Assembly (NCBI RefSeq): GCF_014655955.1
Contig: NZ_BNBO01000037.1
Coordinates: 17,075 to 81,074, forward strand
DNA: 64,000 nucleotides
Direction of reading: 5' to 3'
DNA from: Kitasatospora indigofera
Lineage (GTDB): Bacteria; Actinomycetota; Actinomycetes; Streptomycetales; Streptomycetaceae
The position numbers and the translations under genes are program-made. Shown in pieces: positions 37,034 to 46,380 of this stretch (its first letter is position 1; each line of letters begins with the position of its first letter). The notes under the pieces were generated by a model, which worked only from the letters and a program-made list of their open reading frames with translations, was not told where the DNA came from and made no database searches.

Positions 37034-39058
37034 TTGAGCACCGCCCTCACCGGAGCCCCGACCGCACTTCCGTACCTGCCCCAGCAGGCAGCGGCGGAAG
37101 AGGCCGGGGCGCAAGCGGCCCACCCGGACGGGGGCGGTCCGCAGCGGGCGGCGCCGGAGCGGGCGGGCGCCGGAGCCGATGCCCGCCCGGCCAGGGCCGA
37201 CGCGGAAGCCGGTTCCCGTGCCCGGGCCGCGGCCGAACCGGACCGGCTGCTGCACCCGGACCCGGCGGTCGCCGCCGAACAGGCCGCGCTGGAGGCCTTG
37301 CTGCGCTGCTGGACCCGGGAGACCGGCGCCCGTCCCGGCCCCGACGGCCTGCTGCGGATCGCCGTCCTGGGCGGCGCCGCCCGGCTGACCGTCCCCGTCC
37401 GGCACTGGTCGGCCTGCGGCTGGCACCGGTTCGGCGCCGCGGTCCTCACCGGTGCGTCCACCGCTGCGGAGCCGGTCGCCGCCCCCGCGACCGGGCCCGG
37501 GAGCCTCGCCGCGGAGCCCGGCGGCCCCGCCCCGGACGGCGCCCCCGTGGACGCCGTCACCGCCGCGTCGCTGCTCGCCGCGGCCGCCGCCGACCGTCCC
37601 GACCCCGGCCGGATCGCCGACCTCGCCGCCCGGGTCGCCGACTCGGTGACCCGCACCGCCGACATCCTGGCCCACCGTCGCGAGCCCGCCGACCCCGCCG
37701 CCCGGCCCGCCTCGCCCTTCCTGGCCGCCGAGCAGGACCTGCTGCTCGGCCACCCGCTGCACCCGACCCCGAAGAGCCGCGACGGACTCGGCCCGGCCCA
37801 GAGCGCCGCCTACTCGCCCGAGCTGCGCGGCTCCTTCCGACTGCACTGGTACGCCGTCGACCGCGAGCTGCTCGCCGCCGGCTCCGCGCTCACCAGCACC
37901 GCCGAACAGCTCACCGAGAGCCTGCTGGCCACCCCTGGCCTGCTCCCGCCCGGCACCGCCGCCCTCCCGCTGCACCCCTGGCAGGCCCGGGAGCTGGCCC
38001 TGCGCCCGGCCGTCGCCGCGCTGCTCGCCGACGGCCGGCTGCACGACCTCGGCCCGCACGGCGAGCCCTGGTACCCGACCTCCTCGGTCCGTACCGTCTG
38101 CCGCCCCGGCACCCCCTGGATGCTCAAGCTCTCGCTCGGCCTGCGGATCACCAACTCCCGCCGGGAGAACCTCCGCAAGGAGCTCCACCGGGGCCTGGAG
38201 GTGCACCGGCTGCTGGAGAGCGGCCTCGGCGAGGAGTGGCGCGCCGCCCACCCGGGCTTCGACATCGTCCGGGACCCGGCCTGGATCGGGGTGGACCTGC
38301 CCGGCGCCGCTGGCCAGGACGGCCCCGCGGACCCCAGCGGCCTGGACACCGTCCTGCGGCAGCAGCCCTTCGGCCCGGACCAGCGCGCGCTCTGCGTGGC
38401 CGGCCTGGTCGCCGAGCAGCCGCTCGGCGGCGAGGGACCGGTCCGCAGCCGGCTGGGCGACCTGCTCCGCTCGCTGTCCGCCCGCTGCGGCCGCCCGCTG
38501 CGGACGGTGGCCACCGAGTGGTTCCTGCGCTACCTGGACGCCGTCGTGCTGCCGGTGCTCTGGCTGGACGGCCGGGCCGGCATCGCCCTGGAGGCCCACC
38601 AGCAGAACAGCCTCGTCCTGCTCGACACCGTCGGCTGGCCGGTCGGCGGCCGCTACCGGGACAACCAGGGCTACTACTTCCGCACCTCGCACGCCGACCG
38701 GCTGCACGCCCGGCTGCCCGGCCTCGGCGAGGCCAGCGACACCTTCGTCGCGGACGCCACCGCCGACGAGCGCTTCGCCTACTACCTCGGCATCAACCAC
38801 GTGCTGGGCCTGATCGGCGCCCTCGGCTCCCAGCGGCTCGCCGACGAGCAGGTCCTGCTCGCCGCCCTGCGGCGCTTCCTGGCCGGCCCCCGGGCCGCCG
38901 CCACCGGCTCCGCGCTGCCCGCCCACCTGCTGGAGGCCGCCACCCTGCGCTGCAAGGCCAACCTGCTGACCAGGCTGAACGGCCTGGACGAGCTGGTCGG
39001 CCCGGTCGAGACCCAGTCGGTGTACGTGGACATCGCCAACCCGGTGGCCGCCGCGTGA
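37034..39058 (+). CDS. IucA/IucC-family NRPS-independent siderophore synthetase 1
   Basis: A 674-residue NIS synthetase, an ATP-dependent enzyme joining a carboxylate (typically citrate) to a hydroxylated amine. About 110 low-complexity Ala/Pro residues come first. Motifs: GHPLHPTPKSRDG (nucleotide/substrate loop), LPLHPWQARE, KLSLGLRITNSRRENLRKEL, and EAHQQNS in the C-terminal FhuF-like region. TTG 37034 is chosen for AGGAG at 37024-37028; GTG 36971 is an alternative. The stop overlaps the next start (GTGA). Synthetase subtype (A, B or C) cannot be assigned by eye. Confidence 0.9.
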   Translation: MSTALTGAPTALPYLPQQAAAEEAGAQAAHPDGGGPQRAAPERAGAGADARPARADAEAGSRARAAAEPDRLLHPDPAVAAEQAALEALLRCWTRETGARPGPDGLLRIAVLGGAARLTVPVRHWSACGWHRFGAAVLTGASTAAEPVAAPATGPGSLAAEPGGPAPDGAPVDAVTAASLLAAAAADRPDPGRIADLAARVADSVTRTADILAHRREPADPAARPASPFLAAEQDLLLGHPLHPTPKSRDGLGPAQSAAYSPELRGSFRLHWYAVDRELLAAGSALTSTAEQLTESLLATPGLLPPGTAALPLHPWQARELALRPAVAALLADGRLHDLGPHGEPWYPTSSVRTVCRPGTPWMLKLSLGLRITNSRRENLRKELHRGLEVHRLLESGLGEEWRAAHPGFDIVRDPAWIGVDLPGAAGQDGPADPSGLDTVLRQQPFGPDQRALCVAGLVAEQPLGGEGPVRSRLGDLLRSLSARCGRPLRTVATEWFLRYLDAVVLPVLWLDGRAGIALEAHQQNSLVLLDTVGWPVGGRYRDNQGYYFRTSHADRLHARLPGLGEASDTFVADATADERFAYYLGINHVLGLIGALGSQRLADEQVLLAALRRFLAGPRAAATGSALPAHLLEAATLRCKANLLTRLNGLDELVGPVETQSVYVDIANPVAAA

Positions 39059-39711
39059 CGGCCGGCTCCCGGACGGGGGTGCGGGTGCAGGCCGCGCCCC
39101 CGGCGCCCCGCGCCCCCGCCGACCTGCTCGACGGCATCGCCCGCTGGGGCACCATGCCCACCGACGCGGGCGACTTCCGGCTGCGGCCCGTCCGGCTCGC
39201 CCCCGACCTCGACCTGCTGGCCGGCTGGATGAACGACCCGGAGGTCGCCGCCTTCTGGGAGCTCGACGGGCCGCCCGCCACCACCGAGCACCACCTGCGC
39301 GGGCAACTGGAGGGCGACGGCCGCAGTGTGCCCTGCATGGGCCTGCTGGACGGCACCCCGATGAGCTACTGGGAGATCTACCGGGCCGACCTCGACCCGC
39401 TCGCCCGGTACTACCCGGCCCGCCCGCACGACACCGGGGTCCACCTGCTGCTCGGCCCGTCCCGGGCCCGTGGCCGGGGCCTCGGCACGATGCTGCTGGA
39501 CGCCGTCGCGGAACGGATCCTGCGGGTCCGACCGCGCTGCGGCCGGGTGGTCGCCGAACCCGACGTGCGCAACCTGCCGTCCGTCCGGGCCTTCGAGCGG
39601 GCCGGGTTCCGGATCGCCGCCGAGCTCGACCTCCCCACCAAGCGCGCCGCGCTGATGATCCGCCAACGCCCGCCCGGCCGCCCGGCCCAGGCGCCGCCGT
39701 CCCTCCCCTAG
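39055..39711 (+). CDS. N6-hydroxylysine/hydroxylamine acyltransferase (IucB/DesC-like GNAT)
   Basis: A 218-residue acyl-CoA transferase of the siderophore GNAT family. FRLRPVRLAPDLDLLAGWMNDPEVAAFWEL matches the W-N-D-P-E-V-A-x-F-W signature, and the CoA region is LLLGPSRARGRGLGTMLL. It would acylate the N-hydroxylated amine to create the hydroxamate iron ligand. It overlaps both the operon logic and the upstream stop (GTGA); the next gene begins 15 nt later. Confidence 0.88.
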   Translation: MTAGSRTGVRVQAAPPAPRAPADLLDGIARWGTMPTDAGDFRLRPVRLAPDLDLLAGWMNDPEVAAFWELDGPPATTEHHLRGQLEGDGRSVPCMGLLDGTPMSYWEIYRADLDPLARYYPARPHDTGVHLLLGPSRARGRGLGTMLLDAVAERILRVRPRCGRVVAEPDVRNLPSVRAFERAGFRIAAELDLPTKRAALMIRQRPPGRPAQAPPSLP

Positions 39712-39726
39712 GAATCCCCCTCCGTC

Positions 39727-41178
39727 ATGGAAACGCCCACCCCCGACCCCTACGACCTGCTCGGCGTCGGCATCGGCCCGTTCAACCTCTCGCTCGCCGC
39801 GCTGGCGGACCGGGCCGCCGGCCTGAGCACGCTGTTCTGCGAGGCCCGGCCGGAGTTCCGCTGGCACCCGGGGATGCTGGTCGAGGGCGCCCGGATGCAG
39901 GTGCCCTTCCTCGCCGACCTGGTCTCGCTGGTCGACCCGACCAGCCCCTGGTCCTTCCTCAACTACCTGCGCGAGCAGGACCGGCTCTTCCCGTTCTACT
40001 TCGCCGAGCGCTTCCAGCTGCCCCGCCGCGAGTACGACCACTACTGCCGCTGGGCCGCCGAACGCCTGCCCGCCTGCCGGTTCGGCACCGAGGTCACCGC
40101 GCTGCGCTGGACGGAGGGCCTGTTCGCGGCCGAGCTGACGGACACCGCCACCGGCGCCCGGCGGACGGTGCGCGCCCGCAACGCCGTCCTCGGGGTCGGC
40201 ACCCGCCCGGTGCTGCCGGAGGCCTTCGGCGCGCTGGCGGGGCACCCGCGGGCCTGGCACTCGGCGGACTACCTGGACCGCCGGGGCGAGCTGGACGACG
40301 CCCGGGACATCACCGTCGTCGGCTCCGGGCAGTCCGGCGCGGAGGTCTTCCTCGACCTGCTGCGCCGGCGCGGCGCGGACGGCACCAGGCTGCGCTGGCT
40401 CACCCGCACCCGGGCGCTGGCCCCGATGGAGTACTCCAAGCTCGGCCTGGAGCACTTCACACCCGACTACACCCGGTACTTCCACACGCTGCCGGCCGCC
40501 GTCCGCGACGAACTGGTGACGGCCCAGTGGCAGTTGCACAAGGCCGCCAGCGCCGAGACGCTCGCCGAGATCCACGACCACCTCTACGAGCGGACGATCG
40601 GCCGTCCGATCGACTCGGCCCCGGTGGAGATCACCCCCGGCACCGCGGTCACCGAGGCCCGGCCGGGCCCCCGCGGCGGCCTCGAACTGCGCTGCCGGCA
40701 CGTCGACTCGGCCGCCGAGCACCTGCTGCGGACCGACGCGGTGGTGCTCGCCACCGGCTACCGGGCCGCCCGGCCGGCCCTGCTCGGGCCGCTGGCCGCC
40801 CTGATCGACTGGGACGAGGCCGGCCGCTACCGGGTCGGCCTGGACCACCGCGTCGCCACCCTCCCGGAGTTGACCGGCGGGCTGTACGTTCAGAACGCCG
40901 AACTGCACACCCACGGGGTCGGCACCCCCGACCTCGGGCTCGGCGCCCACCGGGCCGCCGTGATCCTCAACGCCGTCGCCGGCCGGACCGTCCACCGGCT
41001 GCCCGCCCGTACCGCCTGGACCGGCTTCGCCCCGCCCGCGCCCGCCGCCCCGCACCCTGGGGACGGCGCCGCCGCCCCGACCAGCACCGACGGTCCCGGC
41101 GCCACCGCCACCGCCACCGCCCCCACCGGCTTCCCACGACCCCAGGAGTGGCCCCGTGCCGCAGCAGCCAGCCGCTGA
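39727..41178 (+). CDS. lysine/ornithine (diamine) N-monooxygenase, IucD/DesB-like
   Basis: A 483-residue flavin N-hydroxylase. FAD motif LLGVGIGPFNLSLAALAD is near residue 10, NADPH motif VVGSGQSGAEVFLDLL near 198, and the ATGYR signature lies near 345. It hydroxylates the side-chain amine of lysine (or a diamine) as the first committed step to a hydroxamate. The C-terminal 50 residues are Pro/Ala/Thr-rich. ATG 39727 follows the acyltransferase by 15 nt; its end overlaps the next gene by 23 nt. Confidence 0.9.
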   Translation: METPTPDPYDLLGVGIGPFNLSLAALADRAAGLSTLFCEARPEFRWHPGMLVEGARMQVPFLADLVSLVDPTSPWSFLNYLREQDRLFPFYFAERFQLPRREYDHYCRWAAERLPACRFGTEVTALRWTEGLFAAELTDTATGARRTVRARNAVLGVGTRPVLPEAFGALAGHPRAWHSADYLDRRGELDDARDITVVGSGQSGAEVFLDLLRRRGADGTRLRWLTRTRALAPMEYSKLGLEHFTPDYTRYFHTLPAAVRDELVTAQWQLHKAASAETLAEIHDHLYERTIGRPIDSAPVEITPGTAVTEARPGPRGGLELRCRHVDSAAEHLLRTDAVVLATGYRAARPALLGPLAALIDWDEAGRYRVGLDHRVATLPELTGGLYVQNAELHTHGVGTPDLGLGAHRAAVILNAVAGRTVHRLPARTAWTGFAPPAPAAPHPGDGAAAPTSTDGPGATATATAPTGFPRPQEWPRAAAASR

Positions 41179-42982
41179 GCCGCCGCTGTACCTGCCCCCG
41201 CAGCTCACCCCGGAGCACTGGCAGCGGGCCCGCCGGGCGATGCTGGCCAAGATGCTGGCGGAGTTCGCGTACGAGGAGCTCGTCACCCCGGTCGCCGGGG
41301 CCGACGGCGGCCACCTGCTCACCCTGCCCGGCGCGGTGACGTACCGCTTCACCGCCCGCCGCGGCGCCTACGGCAGCTGGCAGGTCGACCCGGCCTCCCT
41401 GCACTGCTCGCACGACCCCGACCTGGACCCGCTGCGCTTCGTCCAGTTCGCCCGCCACGAACTCGGCCTCGGCGGCGACACCACCGGCCACCTGGTCCGC
41501 GAGCTCACCGCCACCCTGCTCGCCGACGCCCACCAGCTGGCCACCGCGCCGACCGCCGCCGAGCTGGCCGACCTCGGCCACACCGAGCTGGAGGGCCGCC
41601 AGGGCGGGCACCCCTGGATCGTGCCCAACAAGGGCCGGCTCGGCTTCTCCGCCGCCGACGCCGCCCGCTGGGCCCCGGAGGCCCGCACACCCCGGCCACT
41701 GCCCTGGATCGCCGTGCACAAGCGGCTCGCCACCTACCGCGGGGTGCCCGGCCTGGAGAGCCCGGAGCAGCTGTACCGCACCGAGCTGGACGACCCCGCC
41801 GGGCTGCGCGCCGCGCTCGGCGACGCGGCCGACGACTACCTGCTGCTGCCGGTGCACCCCTGGCAGTGGGACGAGACCGTGGTGCCGCTCTTCGCCCCCT
41901 GGATCGCCGCCGGGGAGATCGTGCCGCTGCCCTCCGACGGCGACCTGCGGCTGCCCCAGCAGTCCATCCGCTCCTTCTTCAACGTCAGCCGGCCGGAGCG
42001 CTGCACGGTCAAACTGCCGCTCGCCATCCTCAACACCCTGGTCTGGCGGGGCCTGCCGACCGAGCGCACCCTGGTGGCGCCGGCCGTGACCGGCTGGATC
42101 CACGGGCTGCGGGACGGCGACGCCTTCCTGCGCGACGAGTGCCGGGTGATCCTGCTCGGCGAGATCGCCTCCGTCACCGTCGACCACCCGGTGTACCGGG
42201 AGCTGCCCGAGGCGCCCTACCAGTACAAGGAGCTGCTGGGGGCGATCTGGCGGGAGCCGCTCGGGCCCTTCCTCGACCCGGGCGAGCGGGCCCGCACGCT
42301 GGCCGCCCTGCTGCAGTGCGGCCGGGACGGCCGGGCGCTGACCGCCGAACTGATCGCCCGCTCCGGGCTCGGCCCGCGGGAGTGGGTGGGCCGGCTGTTC
42401 GGCGCGATGCTCCCCCCGCTGCTGCACTTCCTCTACCGCTACGGCACCGTCTTCTCGCCGCACGGCGAGAACGCCATCGTGGTGTTCGACGCGGACGACG
42501 TGCCCGTCCGGCTCGCCGTCAAGGACTTCGTCGACGACGTCAACCTCAGCGACCAGGACCTGCCCGAGCTGCGCGGCATCCCCGCGGAGGTCGCCGGGGT
42601 GCTGCTCCGCGACCGGCCGGACTTCCTCTGCCAGTTCCTGCACTCCGGCCTCTTCATCGGCGTCTACCGCTACCTCGCGCCGCTGCTCGACCAGCAGCTC
42701 GGCCTGCCCGAGGCGGAGTTCTGGGCCCTGCTGCGCGAGGAGATCCTGCGCTACCAGGCCCGCTTCCCCGAGCTGCGCGAGCGCTTCGAGCTCTTCGACC
42801 TGTTCCGGCCGGCCATCGACCGGCTCTGCCTCAACCGCAACCGGCTCCTGCTCGACGGCTACCGGGACCGCCCCGAGCGGCCGCACGCGGCCGTGCACGG
42901 CCAGGTGCCCAACGCGCTGCACCCCGGCGTGCTGGCGGCGATGCCCGAACAACGGAGCCGGATTGTCAGTGCCGCGCCGTAG
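41156..42982 (+). CDS. IucA/IucC-family NRPS-independent siderophore synthetase 2
   Basis: A 608-residue second NIS synthetase, clearly distinct from the first. Motifs: GHPWIVPNKGRLGFSA, LLPVHPWQWDE, LPQQSIRSFFNVSRPE, KLPLAILNTL and GTVFSPHGENA in the C-terminal region. With synthetase 1 it would complete two successive condensations, as IucA and IucC do in aerobactin synthesis. GTG 41156 lies inside the end of the monooxygenase gene, implying coupling. No transporter, receptor or decarboxylase gene adjoins the operon. Confidence 0.9.
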   Translation: MPQQPAAEPPLYLPPQLTPEHWQRARRAMLAKMLAEFAYEELVTPVAGADGGHLLTLPGAVTYRFTARRGAYGSWQVDPASLHCSHDPDLDPLRFVQFARHELGLGGDTTGHLVRELTATLLADAHQLATAPTAAELADLGHTELEGRQGGHPWIVPNKGRLGFSAADAARWAPEARTPRPLPWIAVHKRLATYRGVPGLESPEQLYRTELDDPAGLRAALGDAADDYLLLPVHPWQWDETVVPLFAPWIAAGEIVPLPSDGDLRLPQQSIRSFFNVSRPERCTVKLPLAILNTLVWRGLPTERTLVAPAVTGWIHGLRDGDAFLRDECRVILLGEIASVTVDHPVYRELPEAPYQYKELLGAIWREPLGPFLDPGERARTLAALLQCGRDGRALTAELIARSGLGPREWVGRLFGAMLPPLLHFLYRYGTVFSPHGENAIVVFDADDVPVRLAVKDFVDDVNLSDQDLPELRGIPAEVAGVLLRDRPDFLCQFLHSGLFIGVYRYLAPLLDQQLGLPEAEFWALLREEILRYQARFPELRERFELFDLFRPAIDRLCLNRNRLLLDGYRDRPERPHAAVHGQVPNALHPGVLAAMPEQRSRIVSAAP

Positions 42983-42994
42983 GGTGGGAGGGCG

Positions 42995-45103
42995 ATGACG
43001 AACGACTCCCAACCCCAGCCCCTGCCCGGTGACGACGAGGCCGCGCCCGCCGACGCACCCGCGGTGAAGCGCTCCCGCCTGCCGGACCTGCTGCACGCCG
43101 CGGTGGCCGCGGTCGGCGGCGTGGAGCGCCCCGGCCAGGTCCGGATGGCCGAGGCCGTGGCCGACGCCGTCGACCACGGCGAGCACCTGCTCGTCCAGGC
43201 CGGCACCGGCACCGGAAAGTCCCTCGCCTACCTGGTCCCGGCGCTCGCGCACGGCGACAAGGTGGTGGTCGCCACGGCCACCCTGGCGCTCCAGCGCCAG
43301 CTGGTGGAACGGGACTTGCCCCGGACGGTCGACGCGCTGCACCCGGTGCTGCGCCGCCGCCCGGAGTTCGCCATGCTCAAGGGCCGCTCCAACTACCTCT
43401 GCCTGCACCGGGCGCACGAGGGCACCCCGAGCGAGGAGGGCGAGGGGCTGTTCGACCCGGTCGAGGCGCTCGGCGGCCCCACCGGCAAGCTCGGCCGGGA
43501 CGTCCTGCGGCTGCGGGAGTGGGCCGACGAGACCGAGACCGGCGACCGCGACGACCTCACCCCCGGCGTCTCCGACAAGGCCTGGGCCCAGCTCTCGGTC
43601 ACCTCCAAGGAGTGCCTGGGCGCGACCAGGTGCGCCTACGGGCAGGAGTGCTTCGCCGAGAAGGCCCGCGAGCGGGCCAAGCTGGCGGACGTCGTCGTCA
43701 CCAACCACGCGATGCTGGCGATCGACGCGATCGAGGGCGCGCCGGTGCTGCCCGAGCACGCGATGCTGATCGTCGACGAGGCGCACGAACTGGTGAACCG
43801 GGTGACCGGCGCGGCCACCGCCGAGCTGACCGTCGGCGCGGTCAACCGGGCGGTGAAGCGGGCCGCCCGGCTGGCCAACGAGAAGGCCGTGGACGCCCTG
43901 CAGGCGGCCGCCGAGAGCTACCACGGGCTGATGGAGACGGCGCAGCCCGGCCGGGTCGAGGAGCTGCCCGAGTACCTCTCCTACGCGGTCTCGGCGATCC
44001 GGGACGCCGCCCGCCAGGTGATCACCTCGCTGGGGGAGACCAGGGACAAGGCCCTCACCGACGAGGACGCCGTCCGCAAGCAGGCGATGGCCTCCGCCGA
44101 CACCCTGCACGAGACGGCCGAGCGGCTGCTCGCCGAGTCCGAGTACGACGTGGTCTGGATCGAGCGCTCCGACCGCTTCGGCCCGGGCACGGCCTCGCTG
44201 CGGGTGGCGCCCTTGAACGTCGCCGGGCTGCTGCGGGAGAACCTCTACAAGGAGCGCTCGGTCGTCCTCACCTCGGCCACCCTCAAGCTGGGCGGGGACT
44301 TCAACGGGGTGGCCGGCTCGCTCGGCCTGCCGGGCGAGGGGCGGCTGGCGGACGTCCGCACCCCGCAGGACCCGGAGCTGGAATTCGGCGAGGACACCCC
44401 GCCGTACTGGCGCGGGATCGACGTCGGCTCGCCCTTCGACTACCCCAAGCAGGGCATCCTGTACGTGGCCAAGCACCTGCCGCCGCCGGGCCGCGAGCCC
44501 GACCGGCCGGAGATGCTGGCCGAGCTGGAGGAGCTGATCGGCGCGGCCGGCGGCCGCACGCTCGGGCTGTTCTCCTCGATGCGGGCGGCGCAGGCGGCGG
44601 CCGAGGCGATGCGCGAGCGGCTGGACAACCGGATCCTGCTGCAGGGCGAGGACACCCTCGGCGAGCTGATCCGCGACTTCGCCTCCGAGCCGGCCGCCTG
44701 CCTGTTCGGCACCCTCTCGCTCTGGCAGGGCGTCGACGTGCCGGGCTCCGCCTGCCAGCTGGTGGTGATGGACCGGATCCCGTTCCCGCGGCCGGACGAT
44801 CCGCTGATGAGCGCCCGGCAGAAGGCGGTCGAGGAGGCGGGCGGCAACGGTTTCATGGCGGTCGCGGCCAACCACGCGGCGCTGCTGATGGCGCAGGGCG
44901 CCGGCCGGCTGGTGCGGGCCGTGGACGACCGCGGGGTGGTGGCGGTGCTGGACCCGAGGCTGGCGACCGCCCGGTACGGCAGTTACTTCCGTTCGTCGAT
45001 GCCGGAGTTCTGGTACACCACCGACCGCAACCAGGTGCGCCGCTCGCTGGCCGCCATCGACGCCTCGGCCCCGGAGCCGCGTCCGGTCGCCAAGCGCGGC
45101 TGA
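42995..45103 (+). CDS. dinG: DinG/XPD-type ATP-dependent DNA helicase
   Basis: A 702-residue superfamily 2 helicase. Walker A QAGTGTGKSLAYL begins near residue 68, and the DEAH box is in LIVDEAHELVNR. Cysteines between these (CLHRAHEG, ECLGATRCAYGQECF) are placed as the Fe-S cluster ligands of XPD/DinG enzymes. C-terminal motifs include GRLVRAVDDRG. DinG unwinds replication-blocking structures and is SOS-induced in E. coli. It lies convergent with lexA. TAGGGT (42980-42985), which includes the stop codon of the previous gene, could be the -10 of its own near-leaderless promoter. Confidence 0.92.
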   Translation: MTNDSQPQPLPGDDEAAPADAPAVKRSRLPDLLHAAVAAVGGVERPGQVRMAEAVADAVDHGEHLLVQAGTGTGKSLAYLVPALAHGDKVVVATATLALQRQLVERDLPRTVDALHPVLRRRPEFAMLKGRSNYLCLHRAHEGTPSEEGEGLFDPVEALGGPTGKLGRDVLRLREWADETETGDRDDLTPGVSDKAWAQLSVTSKECLGATRCAYGQECFAEKARERAKLADVVVTNHAMLAIDAIEGAPVLPEHAMLIVDEAHELVNRVTGAATAELTVGAVNRAVKRAARLANEKAVDALQAAAESYHGLMETAQPGRVEELPEYLSYAVSAIRDAARQVITSLGETRDKALTDEDAVRKQAMASADTLHETAERLLAESEYDVVWIERSDRFGPGTASLRVAPLNVAGLLRENLYKERSVVLTSATLKLGGDFNGVAGSLGLPGEGRLADVRTPQDPELEFGEDTPPYWRGIDVGSPFDYPKQGILYVAKHLPPPGREPDRPEMLAELEELIGAAGGRTLGLFSSMRAAQAAAEAMRERLDNRILLQGEDTLGELIRDFASEPAACLFGTLSLWQGVDVPGSACQLVVMDRIPFPRPDDPLMSARQKAVEEAGGNGFMAVAANHAALLMAQGAGRLVRAVDDRGVVAVLDPRLATARYGSYFRSSMPEFWYTTDRNQVRRSLAAIDASAPEPRPVAKRG

Positions 45104-45241
45104 GCGGCGGTACCGGGCCTCCCGGGCCGGCCTCGGCCGTCCTGGGCCGGGGGGCGTTCCCGGGGGTGCTCCGACGGTCCGTCCGGCCCGGACGGGCCGG
45201 CGCGTCGGGGCCCGGCAGGCATCACGGGCGGGCATGACAGA

Positions 45242-45269
45242 GGGGGCTCCGGCTGCGACCGGAGTCCCC
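45242..45269. terminator. hairpin between convergent dinG and lexA
   Basis: GGGGGCTCCGG pairs with CCGGAGTCCCC (one mismatch) around a 6-nt loop, followed by TTCAT. The rest of the 262-nt gap has no gene. Confidence 0.7.
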
Positions 45270-45365
45270 TTCATCTGTGCTCGGCTCAGCTGTTCCCCGC
45301 CGCGGACCGGGTGGGCCGCGGCGGCCCGGTGGTGCGTGCCGCCGACGGGTCAGGCCGCCGGCGGG

Positions 45366-46250
45366 TCAGAGCCGGCGCAGCACCGCCACGACCTTGCCCA
45401 GGATGGTCGCGTTGTCGCCGGGGATCGGGTCGTACGCCGGGTTGTGCGGCATCAGCCAGATCCGGCCGTCCTCGCGCTTGAGGCGCTTGACGGTGGCCTC
45501 GCCGTCGATCATGGCGGCGACGATGTCGCCGTTCTCGGCGACCGGCTGGCGGCGGACGGTGACCCAGTCGCCGTCGCAGATGGCGGCCTCGATCATCGAG
45601 TCACCGCGCACGGTGAGGGCGAAGAGCTCACCCTCGCCGACCAGCTGACGGGGGAGCGGGAAGACGTCCTCGACGGTCTGCTCGGCGAGGATCGGGCCAC
45701 CGGCGGCGATCCGGCCGACCAGCGGCACGTACGAGGTGGACGGGCGCCCCGCCGTCTCGGCGGTGTTGGGGCGGGCCACCTCGACCCCGCGCACCTCGTA
45801 GGCCCGCGGGCGGTGCGGGTCGCGGCGCAGGAACCCCTTGCGCTCCAGGGCCATCAGCTGGTGGGCGACCGAGGAGGTGCTGGACAGGCCGACGGCCTGG
45901 CCGATCTCGCGCATGCTCGGCGGGTAGCCCCGGCGCTGGACGGAGTCCCTGATGACCTCGATGACGCGGCGCTGGCGTTCGGTCAGCCCGGCCTCGTCGG
46001 TGCGGATGCCGGGCGGCCGGCCGGGCAGCGAGCGGGTGGGCGCCGGGTGGCCGAGAGTGGCGTCCTGGGCGTTGGAGTGCTCGATCGGCTGGTCGGGGAC
46101 GCGGCTCACGCCGACGACGGCCGGGCCGGCGTGGCGGTGGTCTTCGCTACGGTCCATGCTGTGGTCCACACTCTGGTTCGTGGTGCGCTGCCCCACCTTG
46201 AGCTGGGTGTGTTCCTGCACCGGGATGGTGTTGCTTTCGATCGTGTTCAC
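45366..46250 (-). CDS. lexA: SOS repressor LexA, with extended N-terminus
   Basis: A 294-residue LexA. The winged-helix DNA-binding domain begins near LTERQRRVIEVIRDSVQRRGYPPSMREIG. The self-cleavage bond lies in RIAAGGPILAE (Ala183-Gly184), with catalytic Ser218 (RGDSMIEA) and Lys255 (ATVKRLKRE). GTG 46250 has GAGAGGGG upstream and gives about 80 residues before the DNA-binding domain, longer than usual. An internal ATG at MDRSEDHRH would shorten this. It represses SOS genes including recA; its own promoter carries a LexA box. Confidence 0.95.
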   Translation of the reverse strand: MNTIESNTIPVQEHTQLKVGQRTTNQSVDHSMDRSEDHRHAGPAVVGVSRVPDQPIEHSNAQDATLGHPAPTRSLPGRPPGIRTDEAGLTERQRRVIEVIRDSVQRRGYPPSMREIGQAVGLSSTSSVAHQLMALERKGFLRRDPHRPRAYEVRGVEVARPNTAETAGRPSTSYVPLVGRIAAGGPILAEQTVEDVFPLPRQLVGEGELFALTVRGDSMIEAAICDGDWVTVRRQPVAENGDIVAAMIDGEATVKRLKREDGRIWLMPHNPAYDPIPGDNATILGKVVAVLRRL

Positions 46251-46317
46251 GGCGGCCCCTCTCGACGGATGTCCTCCCCTTTTCCAGCCCAACGGCACCA
46301 CCTATCGAAAGGTTGCG

Positions 46318-46333
46318 CCAAACACACGTTCGA
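46318..46333. promoter_or_regulatory. LexA box in the lexA promoter
   Basis: On the lexA strand it reads TCGAACGTGTGTTTGG: GAAC-N4-GTTT, 14 of 16 matches to TCGAAC-N4-GTTCGA. It sits about 5 nt downstream of the -10, so bound LexA would autorepress. Confidence 0.75.
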
Positions 46334-46337
46334 GTGA

Positions 46338-46366
46338 ATTATTCGAGAGTTGACACACTCGATCAA
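46338..46366 (-). promoter_or_regulatory. lexA promoter
   Basis: On the minus strand, TTGATC (46361-46366), a 17-nt spacer and AATAAT (46338-46343) form a good principal-sigma promoter directing lexA. Confidence 0.72.
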
Positions 46367-46379
46367 GGCTTTGTTGTAC
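46350..46379 (+). promoter_or_regulatory. candidate nrdR-nrdJ promoter
   Basis: A consensus TTGACA (46350-46355) followed after 18 nt by TTGTAC (46374-46379) faces nrdR and overlaps the lexA promoter on the other strand. The leader to nrdR would be about 170 nt. Confidence 0.45.
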
Positions 46380-46380
46380 A

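Noticed and set aside
40967..45274. 1435-residue minus-strand frame spanning the siderophore synthetase and dinG
   Set aside because: It crosses two clear genes and an operon boundary and is Gly/Val/Arg-rich without motifs.
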